This document shows, piece by piece, positions 19,580-27,578 of a stretch of 64,000 bases of DNA. Numbering within the stretch: position 1 is the first letter of the stretch; each line of letters starts with the position of its first letter. This DNA comes from Flavobacteriaceae bacterium (GTDB lineage: Bacteria > Bacteroidota > Bacteroidia > Flavobacteriales > Flavobacteriaceae), in contig JABXHX010000007.1 in the NCBI GenBank assembly GCA_013373385.1, forward strand, positions 186,001-250,000, written 5' to 3'. The notes beneath the pieces are model-generated. The model was not told the origin of the DNA. It was given only the letters and a program-made list of their open reading frames with translations, and made no database searches. A program made the position numbers and the translations under genes.

Positions 19580-21256
19580 ATGAAAAACATATTAAAATTT
19601 TCATTACTTCTTATCATTTCTGTCTCTCTTACACAATGTAGATCTAAAAGTAGCGGAAATTCATCTTCATTAACTGGTTGGAAATTTAACAATCCAGATT
19701 ACGGAAACTATATAAAAGGTAAATCTTTTGATAACTCTAAGCCACCTATGGGAATGGTTGCTATTGAAGGAGGTACTTTTACTATGGGACATGTACAAGA
19801 TGATGTGATGTTTGATTGGAATACCACTCCTAAAAAGATGCATGTGCGTTCTTTTTACATGGACGAAACTGAAGTTACAAACTCAGAATATTTACTGTTT
19901 ACTCAATACATTAAAAGTGTCTATCCACCTTCAGACCCAAAATACAAACACATTTATAACTCTGTGTTGCCAGATACGTTAGTTTGGAGAGAAAGTTTAG
20001 GCAATACCAACCTGCTTTCAGAAAGTTATTTACGTCACCCAGCATATGTAGATTATCCAGTTGTTGGTGTGAGCTGGTTACAGGCAAATCAATACTGCAA
20101 GTGGAGAACCAATGCCGTGAACTTAAAAATATTAATGGACAAAGGTGTCATTAAAAATATTTGGAAAACAGATTCTATCGATTTTAAAGGAAAAAATACT
20201 TTTGATACAGATGTGTATTTAAACGATCCGTATGCATTATTTGAAGGTGATTCAACCATCTACAAAAAAGGATTACCAGATAATTCGAGAAGAAGAAGAG
20301 GACAAGCAAGACCTGCAAGAGGATCATTTACAGGTAGACATGTAACTTTTTCTGACGGATTGTTAGCTCAAAAATTTAGATTGCCTACTGAAGCTGAATG
20401 GGAATATGCAGCAAAAGCACTTATAGAAAATAGAGAGTACAACAACATAAACGGTAGAAAAAAATACGCTTGGAAAGGAAAATACACTAGAAACAAATCT
20501 AAAAGACAACGTGGTGACCAATTGGCTAACTTTAAACAAGGTAAAGGAAATTACAGCGGTATTGCTGGTTGGAGTAGTGATGGTTCTGACATTCCTATTA
20601 AAGTAAAATCTTACCCACCTAATGCTTTTGGATTGTATGATATGTCTGGAAATGTTGCAGAATGGGTAGCTGATGTATACAGACCAAACGTAGATGATAA
20701 AGCAAATGATTTTAATTACTACCGAGGAAATGTTTTCAAACAAAAAATGATTAACAAAGATGGTAAGGTTGTTATTGTAGATGAAAGTTCAATTCAATAC
20801 GACACTTTACCTAACGGAAAAGTGATTCCGTTGTATTTACCAGGTAGAATTAAGTATACACCAATTACAAAAGATCAGACCTATATGAGAAGAAACTATA
20901 CTAGAGCTGACAATACTAATATTGGTGATGGCGATAAGAATTCTTCGTTAGATTACAATTCTGATGCCTACAAAAGAAAAATGTACAATGCTCCTAACGG
21001 CTCTAAAATTGAAAGAGACAGCCTAGGAAACATCGTTACAAAGTACGATTCAAAACCAAGGTATACCTTAATTAGCGATAAAACAAGAGTGTATAAAGGC
21101 GGGGCTTGGAGTGATAGAGAATATTGGTTAGACCCTGCACAAAGAAGATTTTTACCAGAATATATGGCAACCAATTATATAGGGTTTAGATGTGCAACAG
21201 ATAGGGTTGGACAATTAACTACCAAAAAGAAAACAGCAAGAAACTCTAGAAGATAA
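19580..21256 (+). CDS. gldJ: Gliding motility lipoprotein GldJ
   Basis: 558 residues. The lipoprotein signal peptide ends in SLTQC with Cys20. The formylglycine-generating-enzyme/sulfatase-modifying-factor fold follows: AIEGGTFTMGH, DETEVTNSEY, FRLPTEAEWEYA, GLYDMSGNVAEWVAD and GFRCATDR are its recurring blocks. In Flavobacteriia this architecture next to porU identifies GldJ, which is needed for gliding and for stability of other Gld/T9SS parts such as GldK. Basic Arg/Lys-rich inserts are seen around residues 230-260 and 300-315. The gene has its own promoter and terminator. Confidence 0.93.
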   Translation: MKNILKFSLLLIISVSLTQCRSKSSGNSSSLTGWKFNNPDYGNYIKGKSFDNSKPPMGMVAIEGGTFTMGHVQDDVMFDWNTTPKKMHVRSFYMDETEVTNSEYLLFTQYIKSVYPPSDPKYKHIYNSVLPDTLVWRESLGNTNLLSESYLRHPAYVDYPVVGVSWLQANQYCKWRTNAVNLKILMDKGVIKNIWKTDSIDFKGKNTFDTDVYLNDPYALFEGDSTIYKKGLPDNSRRRRGQARPARGSFTGRHVTFSDGLLAQKFRLPTEAEWEYAAKALIENREYNNINGRKKYAWKGKYTRNKSKRQRGDQLANFKQGKGNYSGIAGWSSDGSDIPIKVKSYPPNAFGLYDMSGNVAEWVADVYRPNVDDKANDFNYYRGNVFKQKMINKDGKVVIVDESSIQYDTLPNGKVIPLYLPGRIKYTPITKDQTYMRRNYTRADNTNIGDGDKNSSLDYNSDAYKRKMYNAPNGSKIERDSLGNIVTKYDSKPRYTLISDKTRVYKGGAWSDREYWLDPAQRRFLPEYMATNYIGFRCATDRVGQLTTKKKTARNSRR

Positions 21257-21281
21257 ACACAGCACTTCTTAAAAAAATATG

Positions 21282-21316
21282 ACCTCATTGTTTGTTTATT
21301 TACAATGAGGTTTTTT
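21282..21316 (+). terminator. Terminator between gldJ and murF
   Basis: ACCTCATTGT pairs with ACAATGAGGT (21282-21291 with 21302-21311) and runs into T6. It lies only 12 bp before the murF start. A TATATTTA element that could serve murF overlaps its 3' edge. Confidence 0.85.
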
Positions 21317-21327
21317 ATATTTAAAAA

Positions 21328-22587
21328 ATGAATATAGAAACACTTTACAATAGTTATGCTCAACATTTTCTTGTAGATACAGACACAAGAAAAATTAGAA
21401 AAAACACCATCTATTTTGCTTTAAAAGGCGCAAATTTTAACGGCAATACATTTGCCAAAGAAGCTTTAGAAAAAGGAGCCTTACTTAGTGTAGTTGATGA
21501 AGCTAGGTATGCAAACCAAGACAATATTGTATTGGTAGATGATGTCTTAACTACGCTACAAGAACTTGCACAATACCATAGAGAAAAATTAGGAATACCA
21601 ATTATTGGGCTTACAGGGAGTAATGGAAAAACGACAACTAAAGAATTGATACACGCTGTACTTTCTACACAGTTGAATGTCAAAGCTACTTTTGGAAATT
21701 TAAACAATCATATTGGGGTTCCGCTAACCTTATTGTCAATGACACCAGCAACAGAAATTGGGATTGTTGAAATGGGTGCTAATCACCATAAGGAAATAGC
21801 TTTTTTATGCTCAATTGCAAATCCAGACTACGGGTATATTACCAATTTTGGAAAAGCACATCTTGAAGGCTTTGGAAGTATTGAAGGAGTTATTGAAGCT
21901 AAATCTGAATTGTACGATTATTTAAGAGCTCATAAAAAATCGGCTTTTATAAATCAGAAAAATCCTATTCAATTAAAAAAATCAAACGGAATTACTACTT
22001 TACATTTTGATGAAACCATACAGTTTGTTGAAGCTAATCCACTAGTCAAAATTTTATTTAAAGGGCAAACAATTCAGACTAATTTGATTGGAAATTACAA
22101 CTTTAACAATATAGCAGTAGCCATAACTATTGGATTGCATTTCAACATATCTGATAACAATATTTGCAAGGCTATTGAAGGTTATACTCCAGCTAACAAT
22201 CGTTCTCAAATTATCCAAACAACAAAAAACAACACTGTTATACTTGATGCCTATAACGCAAATCCTACAAGTATGAGAGCTGCTTTAAATAGTTTTAAAG
22301 AACTAAATGCAAGTAACAAAGTAGTGATTCTTGGCGATATGTTTGAGCTTGGTAAAGACAGTGTAAAAGAGCATCAATTAATTGTAAATTTTTGTGCTGA
22401 ATTAGATTTTGACAACTGTTTTTTTGTTGGACAATTATTTTCTAAAACTAACACTTCTTATCACAAACTTCAAACTTTTGAAGCTTTAAAAGAATTGCTG
22501 CTCACCAAAAATTATGAGCAAACTACTTTTCTTATCAAAGGTTCTCGAGGCATGGCGTTAGAAAGAGTTCTTCCTTTTATTGATTGA
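21328..22587 (+). CDS. murF: UDP-N-acetylmuramoyl-tripeptide--D-alanyl-D-alanine ligase
   Basis: 419 residues. The enzyme adds D-Ala-D-Ala to UDP-MurNAc-tripeptide, the last cytoplasmic step of the peptidoglycan precursor. The Mur ligase P-loop is visible as GLTGSNGKTTTKELI (about residue 92), followed by FGNLNNHIGVPLTLL, GIVEMGANHHKEI and the C-terminal DAYNANPTSM motif. The three-domain length is normal. A TATATTTA element (21316-21323) five bases before the ATG could give a leaderless transcript, but it overlaps the gldJ terminator. The 3' end overlaps the convergent kinase gene by 11 bp. Confidence 0.95.
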   Translation: MNIETLYNSYAQHFLVDTDTRKIRKNTIYFALKGANFNGNTFAKEALEKGALLSVVDEARYANQDNIVLVDDVLTTLQELAQYHREKLGIPIIGLTGSNGKTTTKELIHAVLSTQLNVKATFGNLNNHIGVPLTLLSMTPATEIGIVEMGANHHKEIAFLCSIANPDYGYITNFGKAHLEGFGSIEGVIEAKSELYDYLRAHKKSAFINQKNPIQLKKSNGITTLHFDETIQFVEANPLVKILFKGQTIQTNLIGNYNFNNIAVAITIGLHFNISDNNICKAIEGYTPANNRSQIIQTTKNNTVILDAYNANPTSMRAALNSFKELNASNKVVILGDMFELGKDSVKEHQLIVNFCAELDFDNCFFVGQLFSKTNTSYHKLQTFEALKELLLTKNYEQTTFLIKGSRGMALERVLPFID

Positions 22588-23431
22588 TTCTTTCTTTGTG
22601 AAAAGCAACCAGATTATCAATAGGTCTTTGTATTACATCAGTTATTTTTAAACCGTATTTGGCCGCTACTTTTTCTAAAATATCTCTAAAGTAAAACGCA
22701 ATTGAACCAATAAAGTAAATAGGTGTATCACTAGGTTTTTGAAAAGGTAAAATTCTGTATTTAAAAAATTTGACAAAACCTTTTTTTATAAGTTTTTTGA
22801 TATATGGTTCTTCTTTATAAGCAAACATAAACTTAGCAAAGCCTGCCAAGTACATATTTGGATTGGCTTGTTTGTAAAGATTGAATTTTACAGTATCGAT
22901 TTCTAAATCGAATTCGGATTGAAAACTTTGCGCAATAAGCGGTGGCATTTTTTCGTAGTAAAAATCTCTTAGCAATCTTTTTCCAAAATAATTCCCGCTC
23001 GCTTCATCCATCAAAGTATAGCCAAGAGAAGCTGTTTTCATATGTACATTTTCTCCATCAAAATAACAGCTATTAGAACCTGTACCTAAAATACATACAA
23101 TTGCTGGTTTGTTGCTCGCAACGGCATAAACTGCCGCCAACATATCTTCAGAAACAAGCACCTTTGCATTGGTAAAGATTGAGGCTAATACATCTTTTAA
23201 TATTTGTACAGGTTTTGGCGTTCCACATCCTGCTCCATAAAAATGAATCTCTTCAACAGCGTCTTTTACACTGATTAACTGAAACATGTTGATGATTCTA
23301 TTTTTTAACTCTTCTTCTTGTATTACAGCTGGATTTAGCCCTAATGTTCGAACTCTAAATACTTCTTCTTTGTTAGCATCTAATGCAATCCAATCTGCTT
23401 TTGTAGATCCGCCATCGGCAATTAAAATCAT
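22577..23431 (-). CDS. BadF/BadG/BcrA-type ATPase, probable N-acetylglucosamine kinase
   Basis: 284 residues from the ATG at 23431; an upstream in-frame start at 23455 lies within the promoter. The ASKHA fold is marked by the phosphate-1 loop LIADGGSTKADWIAL at the N-terminus, a second loop VCILGTGSNSCYFD and the adenosine motif near YFIGSIAFYF. The family includes GlcNAc kinase and related sugar kinases. In flavobacteria this version is usually annotated N-acetylglucosamine kinase, but the substrate is not decided by sequence. Its 3' end overlaps murF. Cell-wall salvage would fit with anmK elsewhere in the window. Confidence 0.8.
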   Translation of the reverse strand: MILIADGGSTKADWIALDANKEEVFRVRTLGLNPAVIQEEELKNRIINMFQLISVKDAVEEIHFYGAGCGTPKPVQILKDVLASIFTNAKVLVSEDMLAAVYAVASNKPAIVCILGTGSNSCYFDGENVHMKTASLGYTLMDEASGNYFGKRLLRDFYYEKMPPLIAQSFQSEFDLEIDTVKFNLYKQANPNMYLAGFAKFMFAYKEEPYIKKLIKKGFVKFFKYRILPFQKPSDTPIYFIGSIAFYFRDILEKVAAKYGLKITDVIQRPIDNLVAFHKERINQ

Positions 23432-23452
23432 GAGCTTCAATTTAAATTTTAC

Positions 23453-23483
23453 CAAAGATATTACTTCAAGTTTGAATAAACAA
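23453..23483 (-). promoter_or_regulatory. Promoter of the BadF/BcrA-type kinase
   Basis: On the minus strand: TTG (23481-23483), a 20-bp spacer and TATCTTTG (23453-23460), an exact TAnnTTTG. It ends 22 bp before the start at 23431. Confidence 0.7.
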
Positions 23484-23567
23484 TGATAAATACGACTACA
23501 TCGTTTTCGAAAAATAAAGATTGCTGAAAAGTATCAGCGAAAGCAAAACTATTTCATCATAAATGAT

Positions 23568-23575
23568 TAAATTCG
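23568..23575 (+). promoter_or_regulatory. Weak -7 element for the PHP phosphatase gene
   Basis: TAAATTCG differs from TAnnTTTG at one position and lies 20 bp before the start at 23596. No -33 TTG was found, so this is tentative. Confidence 0.3.
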
Positions 23576-23595
23576 CATTCTATAAAAGGGATTAA

Positions 23596-24333
23596 ATGCT
23601 GTTTTTTAAAAAGAAAAGAATTGACTTAAAAGAACTATTCCCAAAAGGCTTTGTAGATATTCATTCTCACTTGCTACCTGGAATAGATGATGGTGCTAAG
23701 GACATCAATCAATCTATTGATTTGATAAAAAAAATGCGTTCTTACGGAATTAAAAACTTTATCACAACACCGCATGTATTGGGTGATGTGTATCCAAACA
23801 GCAGCATATTGATAAAAGAAAAATTAAACGTAGTTCAAGAAGCATTAGAAAAGCAACAAATTAAAGACATTACCATTCGTGCCGCTGCAGAATACATGAT
23901 GGATGAACAATTTGTTTCACTTTTAGAAAAAAAAGATATTTTAACATTAAAAGACAACTATGTTTTAGTAGAAATGTCTTATTTCAGCGCACCTTTTAAT
24001 TTATTTGAAATCCTTTTTGAACTACAACTAAAAGGCTACAAACCAGTATTGGCACACCCAGAAAGGTATAATTTTTACCATAATGACCTAGATCATTTTT
24101 ACAAATTAAAAAAAGCAGGATGCTTGTTTCAACTCAACCTCTTATCGTTAACCAAACAATACGGAACACAAGTACAAAAAACGAGTTCAAAGTTGCTACA
24201 AGAAAACTTATACGATTTTGTTGGTACAGATACTCATCACAGCATGCACTTGGAGTTATTACAAGAAATTGGCACAGAAAAGATTCAACAATCAATTGCT
24301 CACTTGTTAGAGAATAATAAAATGTTTCTGTAA
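23596..24333 (+). CDS. PHP-family protein-tyrosine phosphatase (YwqE/CpsB type)
   Basis: 245 residues. Metal-binding motifs of the PHP superfamily are present in order: DIHSHLLPGIDDGA (about residues 21-34), TTPHVLGD, AEYMMDEQF, LAHPERYNF and GTDTHHSMH. This family dephosphorylates the C-terminal tyrosine cluster of polysaccharide co-polymerase kinases. Here it stands convergent to the wzc-like kinase gene, its likely substrate, with a shared terminator between. It thus probably replaces the low-molecular-weight phosphatase Wzb in the control of chain length and export. Confidence 0.9.
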   Translation: MLFFKKKRIDLKELFPKGFVDIHSHLLPGIDDGAKDINQSIDLIKKMRSYGIKNFITTPHVLGDVYPNSSILIKEKLNVVQEALEKQQIKDITIRAAAEYMMDEQFVSLLEKKDILTLKDNYVLVEMSYFSAPFNLFEILFELQLKGYKPVLAHPERYNFYHNDLDHFYKLKKAGCLFQLNLLSLTKQYGTQVQKTSSKLLQENLYDFVGTDTHHSMHLELLQEIGTEKIQQSIAHLLENNKMFL

Positions 24334-24382
24334 ATAACCACCTAAGAAAATCACTGTTATCAACTAGAAAATGATAACACAC

Positions 24383-24415
24383 AAAAAAAGAGCAATTATA
24401 ATTGCTCTTTTTTTT
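24383..24415. terminator. Bidirectional terminator between phosphatase and wzc-like kinase
   Basis: A perfect palindrome, AAAAAAAGAGCAATTA with its reverse complement (24383-24414) and no loop base between the arms. It offers a T run on both strands for the two convergent genes. Confidence 0.9.
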
Positions 24416-24420
24416 GACTA

Positions 24421-26775
24421 TTAACTAAAAATTTTCTTGTACCAAGGTCTTTCATCTAACACATATCCATATCCATATCCATATCCATACGTTCGTTTAG
24501 GATCAGTATCATTCAGCACCATCGCTATATTTGGTAACTTCTTTTCTTTATACAATGTCTGTGGAATCGTTAGCAAACGCTTGTCTAAATAATTTGCTCT
24601 TACCACATACATAAACATATCAGCATATTTTGCCAACAATAAAGTATCTGTTACTAAATTTACTGGAGCTGTATCTACCACCACATAATCATAAGTTTCT
24701 TTCACAGAAGTAAATAGTTCTTCTGTACGTTTTGTCATTAGTAGCTCAGCTGGATTTGGAGGTACCACTCCAGATGAAATGATGTCTAAATTCTTAACAT
24801 CCTCAATATTAAAGATTAAGTCTTTATAGTCTAATTTAGTGTCCGTTATATAATTAGTCACTCCTTTTTTATCAGGCAATCCTAAATATTCTGTAATTTT
24901 TGGAGCTCTTAAATCTAGCCCCATTAGTAATACTTTCTTTCCAGATAATGCCAGTGATGCAGCTACATTAATAGATATAAATGATTTTCCTTCTCCACTT
25001 GTTGTAGATGTAATAAAAATCGTTTTGTTTTTTGATGTATGATTCGTTAACATAAAATCTAGGTTTGTACGAATCAATCTAAAGGACTCAGCTGTACTTG
25101 ATCTAGCATCAGCTCCAATGACTATTTTTTCTTTAGAGTCTGACCTTGGTACATCTCCTAAAAACGGAATGCTCACTTCTTTTTGTAGCTCTGATTTATT
25201 ATGAATTTTTGTATCTAATAAGTTTCTTACATACAGAATAACAAAGGGCAGTAACAAGCCTAATAATAATGCTGCTAAATAAATGATCTTCCTTTTAGGA
25301 GACACAGGAATATCGCTTCCATAAGCCTCATCTATAATCTTTGCATTGGCTACTGTAACAGCTAATGAGATGTCTGTTTCTTCTTTTTTCTTTAGTAAAT
25401 AAGAATACAACCCTCTTGTAATTTCTTGCTGTAATTTGATATCATGTAATTGTAGTTCTTGCAAGGGAACCCCTTTTATTTTAGATTTGATTTTTGCGTC
25501 TTCTAACTCTAACCTTTTTAATGTTAATTCAAGAGATTTTTTTGAAGTTTGCAAGCTTTTTATCAAACTACTTTTAACTCCTGTAATTTGTTTCGTAATT
25601 GCTTTTACACTAGGGTTGATTTCTGTAGCTGTTTGAAGTAAATCCTTTTTCTTCCCAATCAACTCATTGTATTGAACAATTGATTGCGTTATAGACAAGT
25701 CTTCTGGTACTAAATTGGTTGGTAAATAATCTTCTTTATTCTCTTTAGCATTGATTAAGTTTTCACTTAATGCCTTAACTAAATGCAAACGAGTCGATGT
25801 TTCAATAATTTTAGTATTATTTTCTGACAATATTTTTATAGTTAGTTCAGATTCAGCTTCAACATTCGTCAGTTTATTTTTTGTTTTAAAATCTTTTAAT
25901 TGATTATTCACACTAGATAAATCAACTCCAATAGTATCTAGCCTTTCTTGAATAAATTCTTTTGTTTTTTTAGATACCTGGTTTTTATCTAAAATAGCAT
26001 CCTCATTATAAGCAGCCACTAATTCGTTTAAAAAATCTTCTGCTCTTTCTTTAACTGCATCATTTAAGGTTAAATTTACAACACTTGAATTTTTATTCAC
26101 AGGAGCTACATTCACCTTTTTTTTATAACTATCTATCAAACGATTTAATGGAGAAATCACAACCTTAACCTCTGTATTATTCTCTAAAATCTGTTTTGTA
26201 TTCAACTGTACTTGAAACTTACCTATACCACTGTTAATTGTAGCTCCTAATTGATGTGTCTCTTTAACCTCTCTATCTTTAGAAGCTAATTGAAAAGTAG
26301 TCGCATCTTTTATTAAAATGGTAAATGTCGTATCTACATCGTACAATAAAGAGTCTGCATTCATAAAATCTACAAGAATCGGTGACTTTTTATATACTTC
26401 AGATTCTTTAATTCTTCCAGATGTAATATAGTTGATGTTTAATTTTAAATTCTTTAGGGCTTTACCAATAATACTACGTGATTTGATAATCTCAATTTCA
26501 TTATCCACGTTTTGATTGCTTCCCCCTAGAATACCTAAATCCTTAAAAGTTTCTATTTCTGTAGAGACTCCTCCCTTTTTATCATCTTTAATTAAAATTG
26601 CTGTTTTTACTGCATATTGAGGGGTTGTATAACGCAAATATAAAAATGCTCCTACAATAGCAAGAAAAACACCCAACACAAACCATTTCCAATGTATCAA
26701 GTATTTTTCTATCTCTTCTCTGATGTTGATTGTATCATCTCTTTCAATTCTATGTGAATTATACTCTTGATTCAT
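24421..26775 (-). CDS. Wzc-like polysaccharide co-polymerase and tyrosine kinase
   Basis: 784 residues. The N-terminal Wzz domain is flanked by two membrane segments (about residues 32-52 and 505-525) with coiled coil between. The cytoplasmic BY-kinase domain has Walker A TSTTSGEGKSFISI (near residue 590), Walker A' LLMGLDLRAP and Walker B YDYVVVDTAP. The C-terminus is a tyrosine cluster, YGYGYGYGY followed by WYKKIFS. The protein controls assembly and export of the polysaccharide through cycles of phosphorylation. It is the last gene of the locus, 4 bp after the wza-like gene. The tyrosine cluster is encoded by a perfect hexanucleotide repeat. Confidence 0.93.
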   Translation of the reverse strand: MNQEYNSHRIERDDTINIREEIEKYLIHWKWFVLGVFLAIVGAFLYLRYTTPQYAVKTAILIKDDKKGGVSTEIETFKDLGILGGSNQNVDNEIEIIKSRSIIGKALKNLKLNINYITSGRIKESEVYKKSPILVDFMNADSLLYDVDTTFTILIKDATTFQLASKDREVKETHQLGATINSGIGKFQVQLNTKQILENNTEVKVVISPLNRLIDSYKKKVNVAPVNKNSSVVNLTLNDAVKERAEDFLNELVAAYNEDAILDKNQVSKKTKEFIQERLDTIGVDLSSVNNQLKDFKTKNKLTNVEAESELTIKILSENNTKIIETSTRLHLVKALSENLINAKENKEDYLPTNLVPEDLSITQSIVQYNELIGKKKDLLQTATEINPSVKAITKQITGVKSSLIKSLQTSKKSLELTLKRLELEDAKIKSKIKGVPLQELQLHDIKLQQEITRGLYSYLLKKKEETDISLAVTVANAKIIDEAYGSDIPVSPKRKIIYLAALLLGLLLPFVILYVRNLLDTKIHNKSELQKEVSIPFLGDVPRSDSKEKIVIGADARSSTAESFRLIRTNLDFMLTNHTSKNKTIFITSTTSGEGKSFISINVAASLALSGKKVLLMGLDLRAPKITEYLGLPDKKGVTNYITDTKLDYKDLIFNIEDVKNLDIISSGVVPPNPAELLMTKRTEELFTSVKETYDYVVVDTAPVNLVTDTLLLAKYADMFMYVVRANYLDKRLLTIPQTLYKEKKLPNIAMVLNDTDPKRTYGYGYGYGYVLDERPWYKKIFS
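24462..24489. repeat. Hexanucleotide repeat (CATATC)4 in the wzc-like tyrosine tail
   Basis: Four perfect CATATC units followed by CATA, read on the plus strand. On the coding strand each unit encodes Tyr-Gly. Because the unit is 6 bp, gain or loss of copies keeps the frame and changes the number of tyrosines. Confidence 0.9.
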
Positions 26776-26779
26776 TATC

Positions 26780-27544
26780 TTATCTTGTTAAAATTGAAAT
26801 TAAAGAAATTAATACAGATGTTATTGAAATAAACAATCCTGTATTTTGATTGTATGAAGCCGATTGTATTTTTGCGCTATTAGGATTTACATACACCACA
26901 TCGTTTTGTTGCAAATAATAAAAAGGCGAAGCAAACAATTGATTAGAACGTAAATCAATATATCCTGTTACAACTCCTTTAGGAGTTTCTCTTTTTACTT
27001 CAATGATTCTTTCTCCAGAAATATTAGTGTCTCCTGCCATTGCTAAGGCATCTAACACTGTAACTCTTTCATTCTGAATTGGAAACATACCTGGATTCTT
27101 CACATCACCCATCACATTAATCTTAAAATTCAAAATCTGAATATTTACTGTAGCATCAGTAACTGAAGTTCTAATTTTTTGTTCTAGCAACTTTATTGCT
27201 TCTACTCTAGTCAATCCTTCTAGTTTTATTTTCCCTAATACTGGGAACTGAATCTCTCCATTGGCATCAATTAAATAAGATTGCTGTTTCGGAATTCCGT
27301 TTACAGTATTTGTCGCTGCATTATATGCAACTACAGGTAGGTTATATGCTTTTACTGTTTCTAAATTTTTAGAGGATACGTTTATTGTTAATAAATCATC
27401 TTTTTTAAATTTCAAAGCGAACTGCTGCACATTTTCAACTATAGTAGCATCATCTTGAAAGTACAAGATTTTCTTTTTTGAAACACACGAAGATAAGCCA
27501 AGTAATAATAGTATGGCTACGAGTTTAAATTGGGTCTTTAACAT
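26780..27544 (-). CDS. Wza-like polysaccharide export lipoprotein
   Basis: 254 residues. The lipoprotein signal ends at LLGLSSC with Cys20. The Poly_export domain follows (KFKKDDLLTINVSSKN, then QSYLIDANGEIQFPVLGKIKLEGL), and then a SLBB domain (NVMGDVKNPGMFPI, RVTVLDALAMAGDT). A C-terminal hydrophobic helix (about 235-252) may cross the outer membrane, as in Wza. The protein forms the outer-membrane exit pore for capsule or exopolysaccharide and works with the Wzc-like protein encoded 4 bp downstream. Confidence 0.92.
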   Translation of the reverse strand: MLKTQFKLVAILLLLGLSSCVSKKKILYFQDDATIVENVQQFALKFKKDDLLTINVSSKNLETVKAYNLPVVAYNAATNTVNGIPKQQSYLIDANGEIQFPVLGKIKLEGLTRVEAIKLLEQKIRTSVTDATVNIQILNFKINVMGDVKNPGMFPIQNERVTVLDALAMAGDTNISGERIIEVKRETPKGVVTGYIDLRSNQLFASPFYYLQQNDVVYVNPNSAKIQSASYNQNTGLFISITSVLISLISILTR

Positions 27545-27578
27545 GTTTATATTTTGATGCGAAAATAAGATAAAAAAG

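Noticed and set aside
23432..23455. Longer N-terminus of the BadF-type kinase
   Set aside because: The upstream start overlaps the exact TATCTTTG promoter element. The phosphate loop begins directly after the ATG at 23431.
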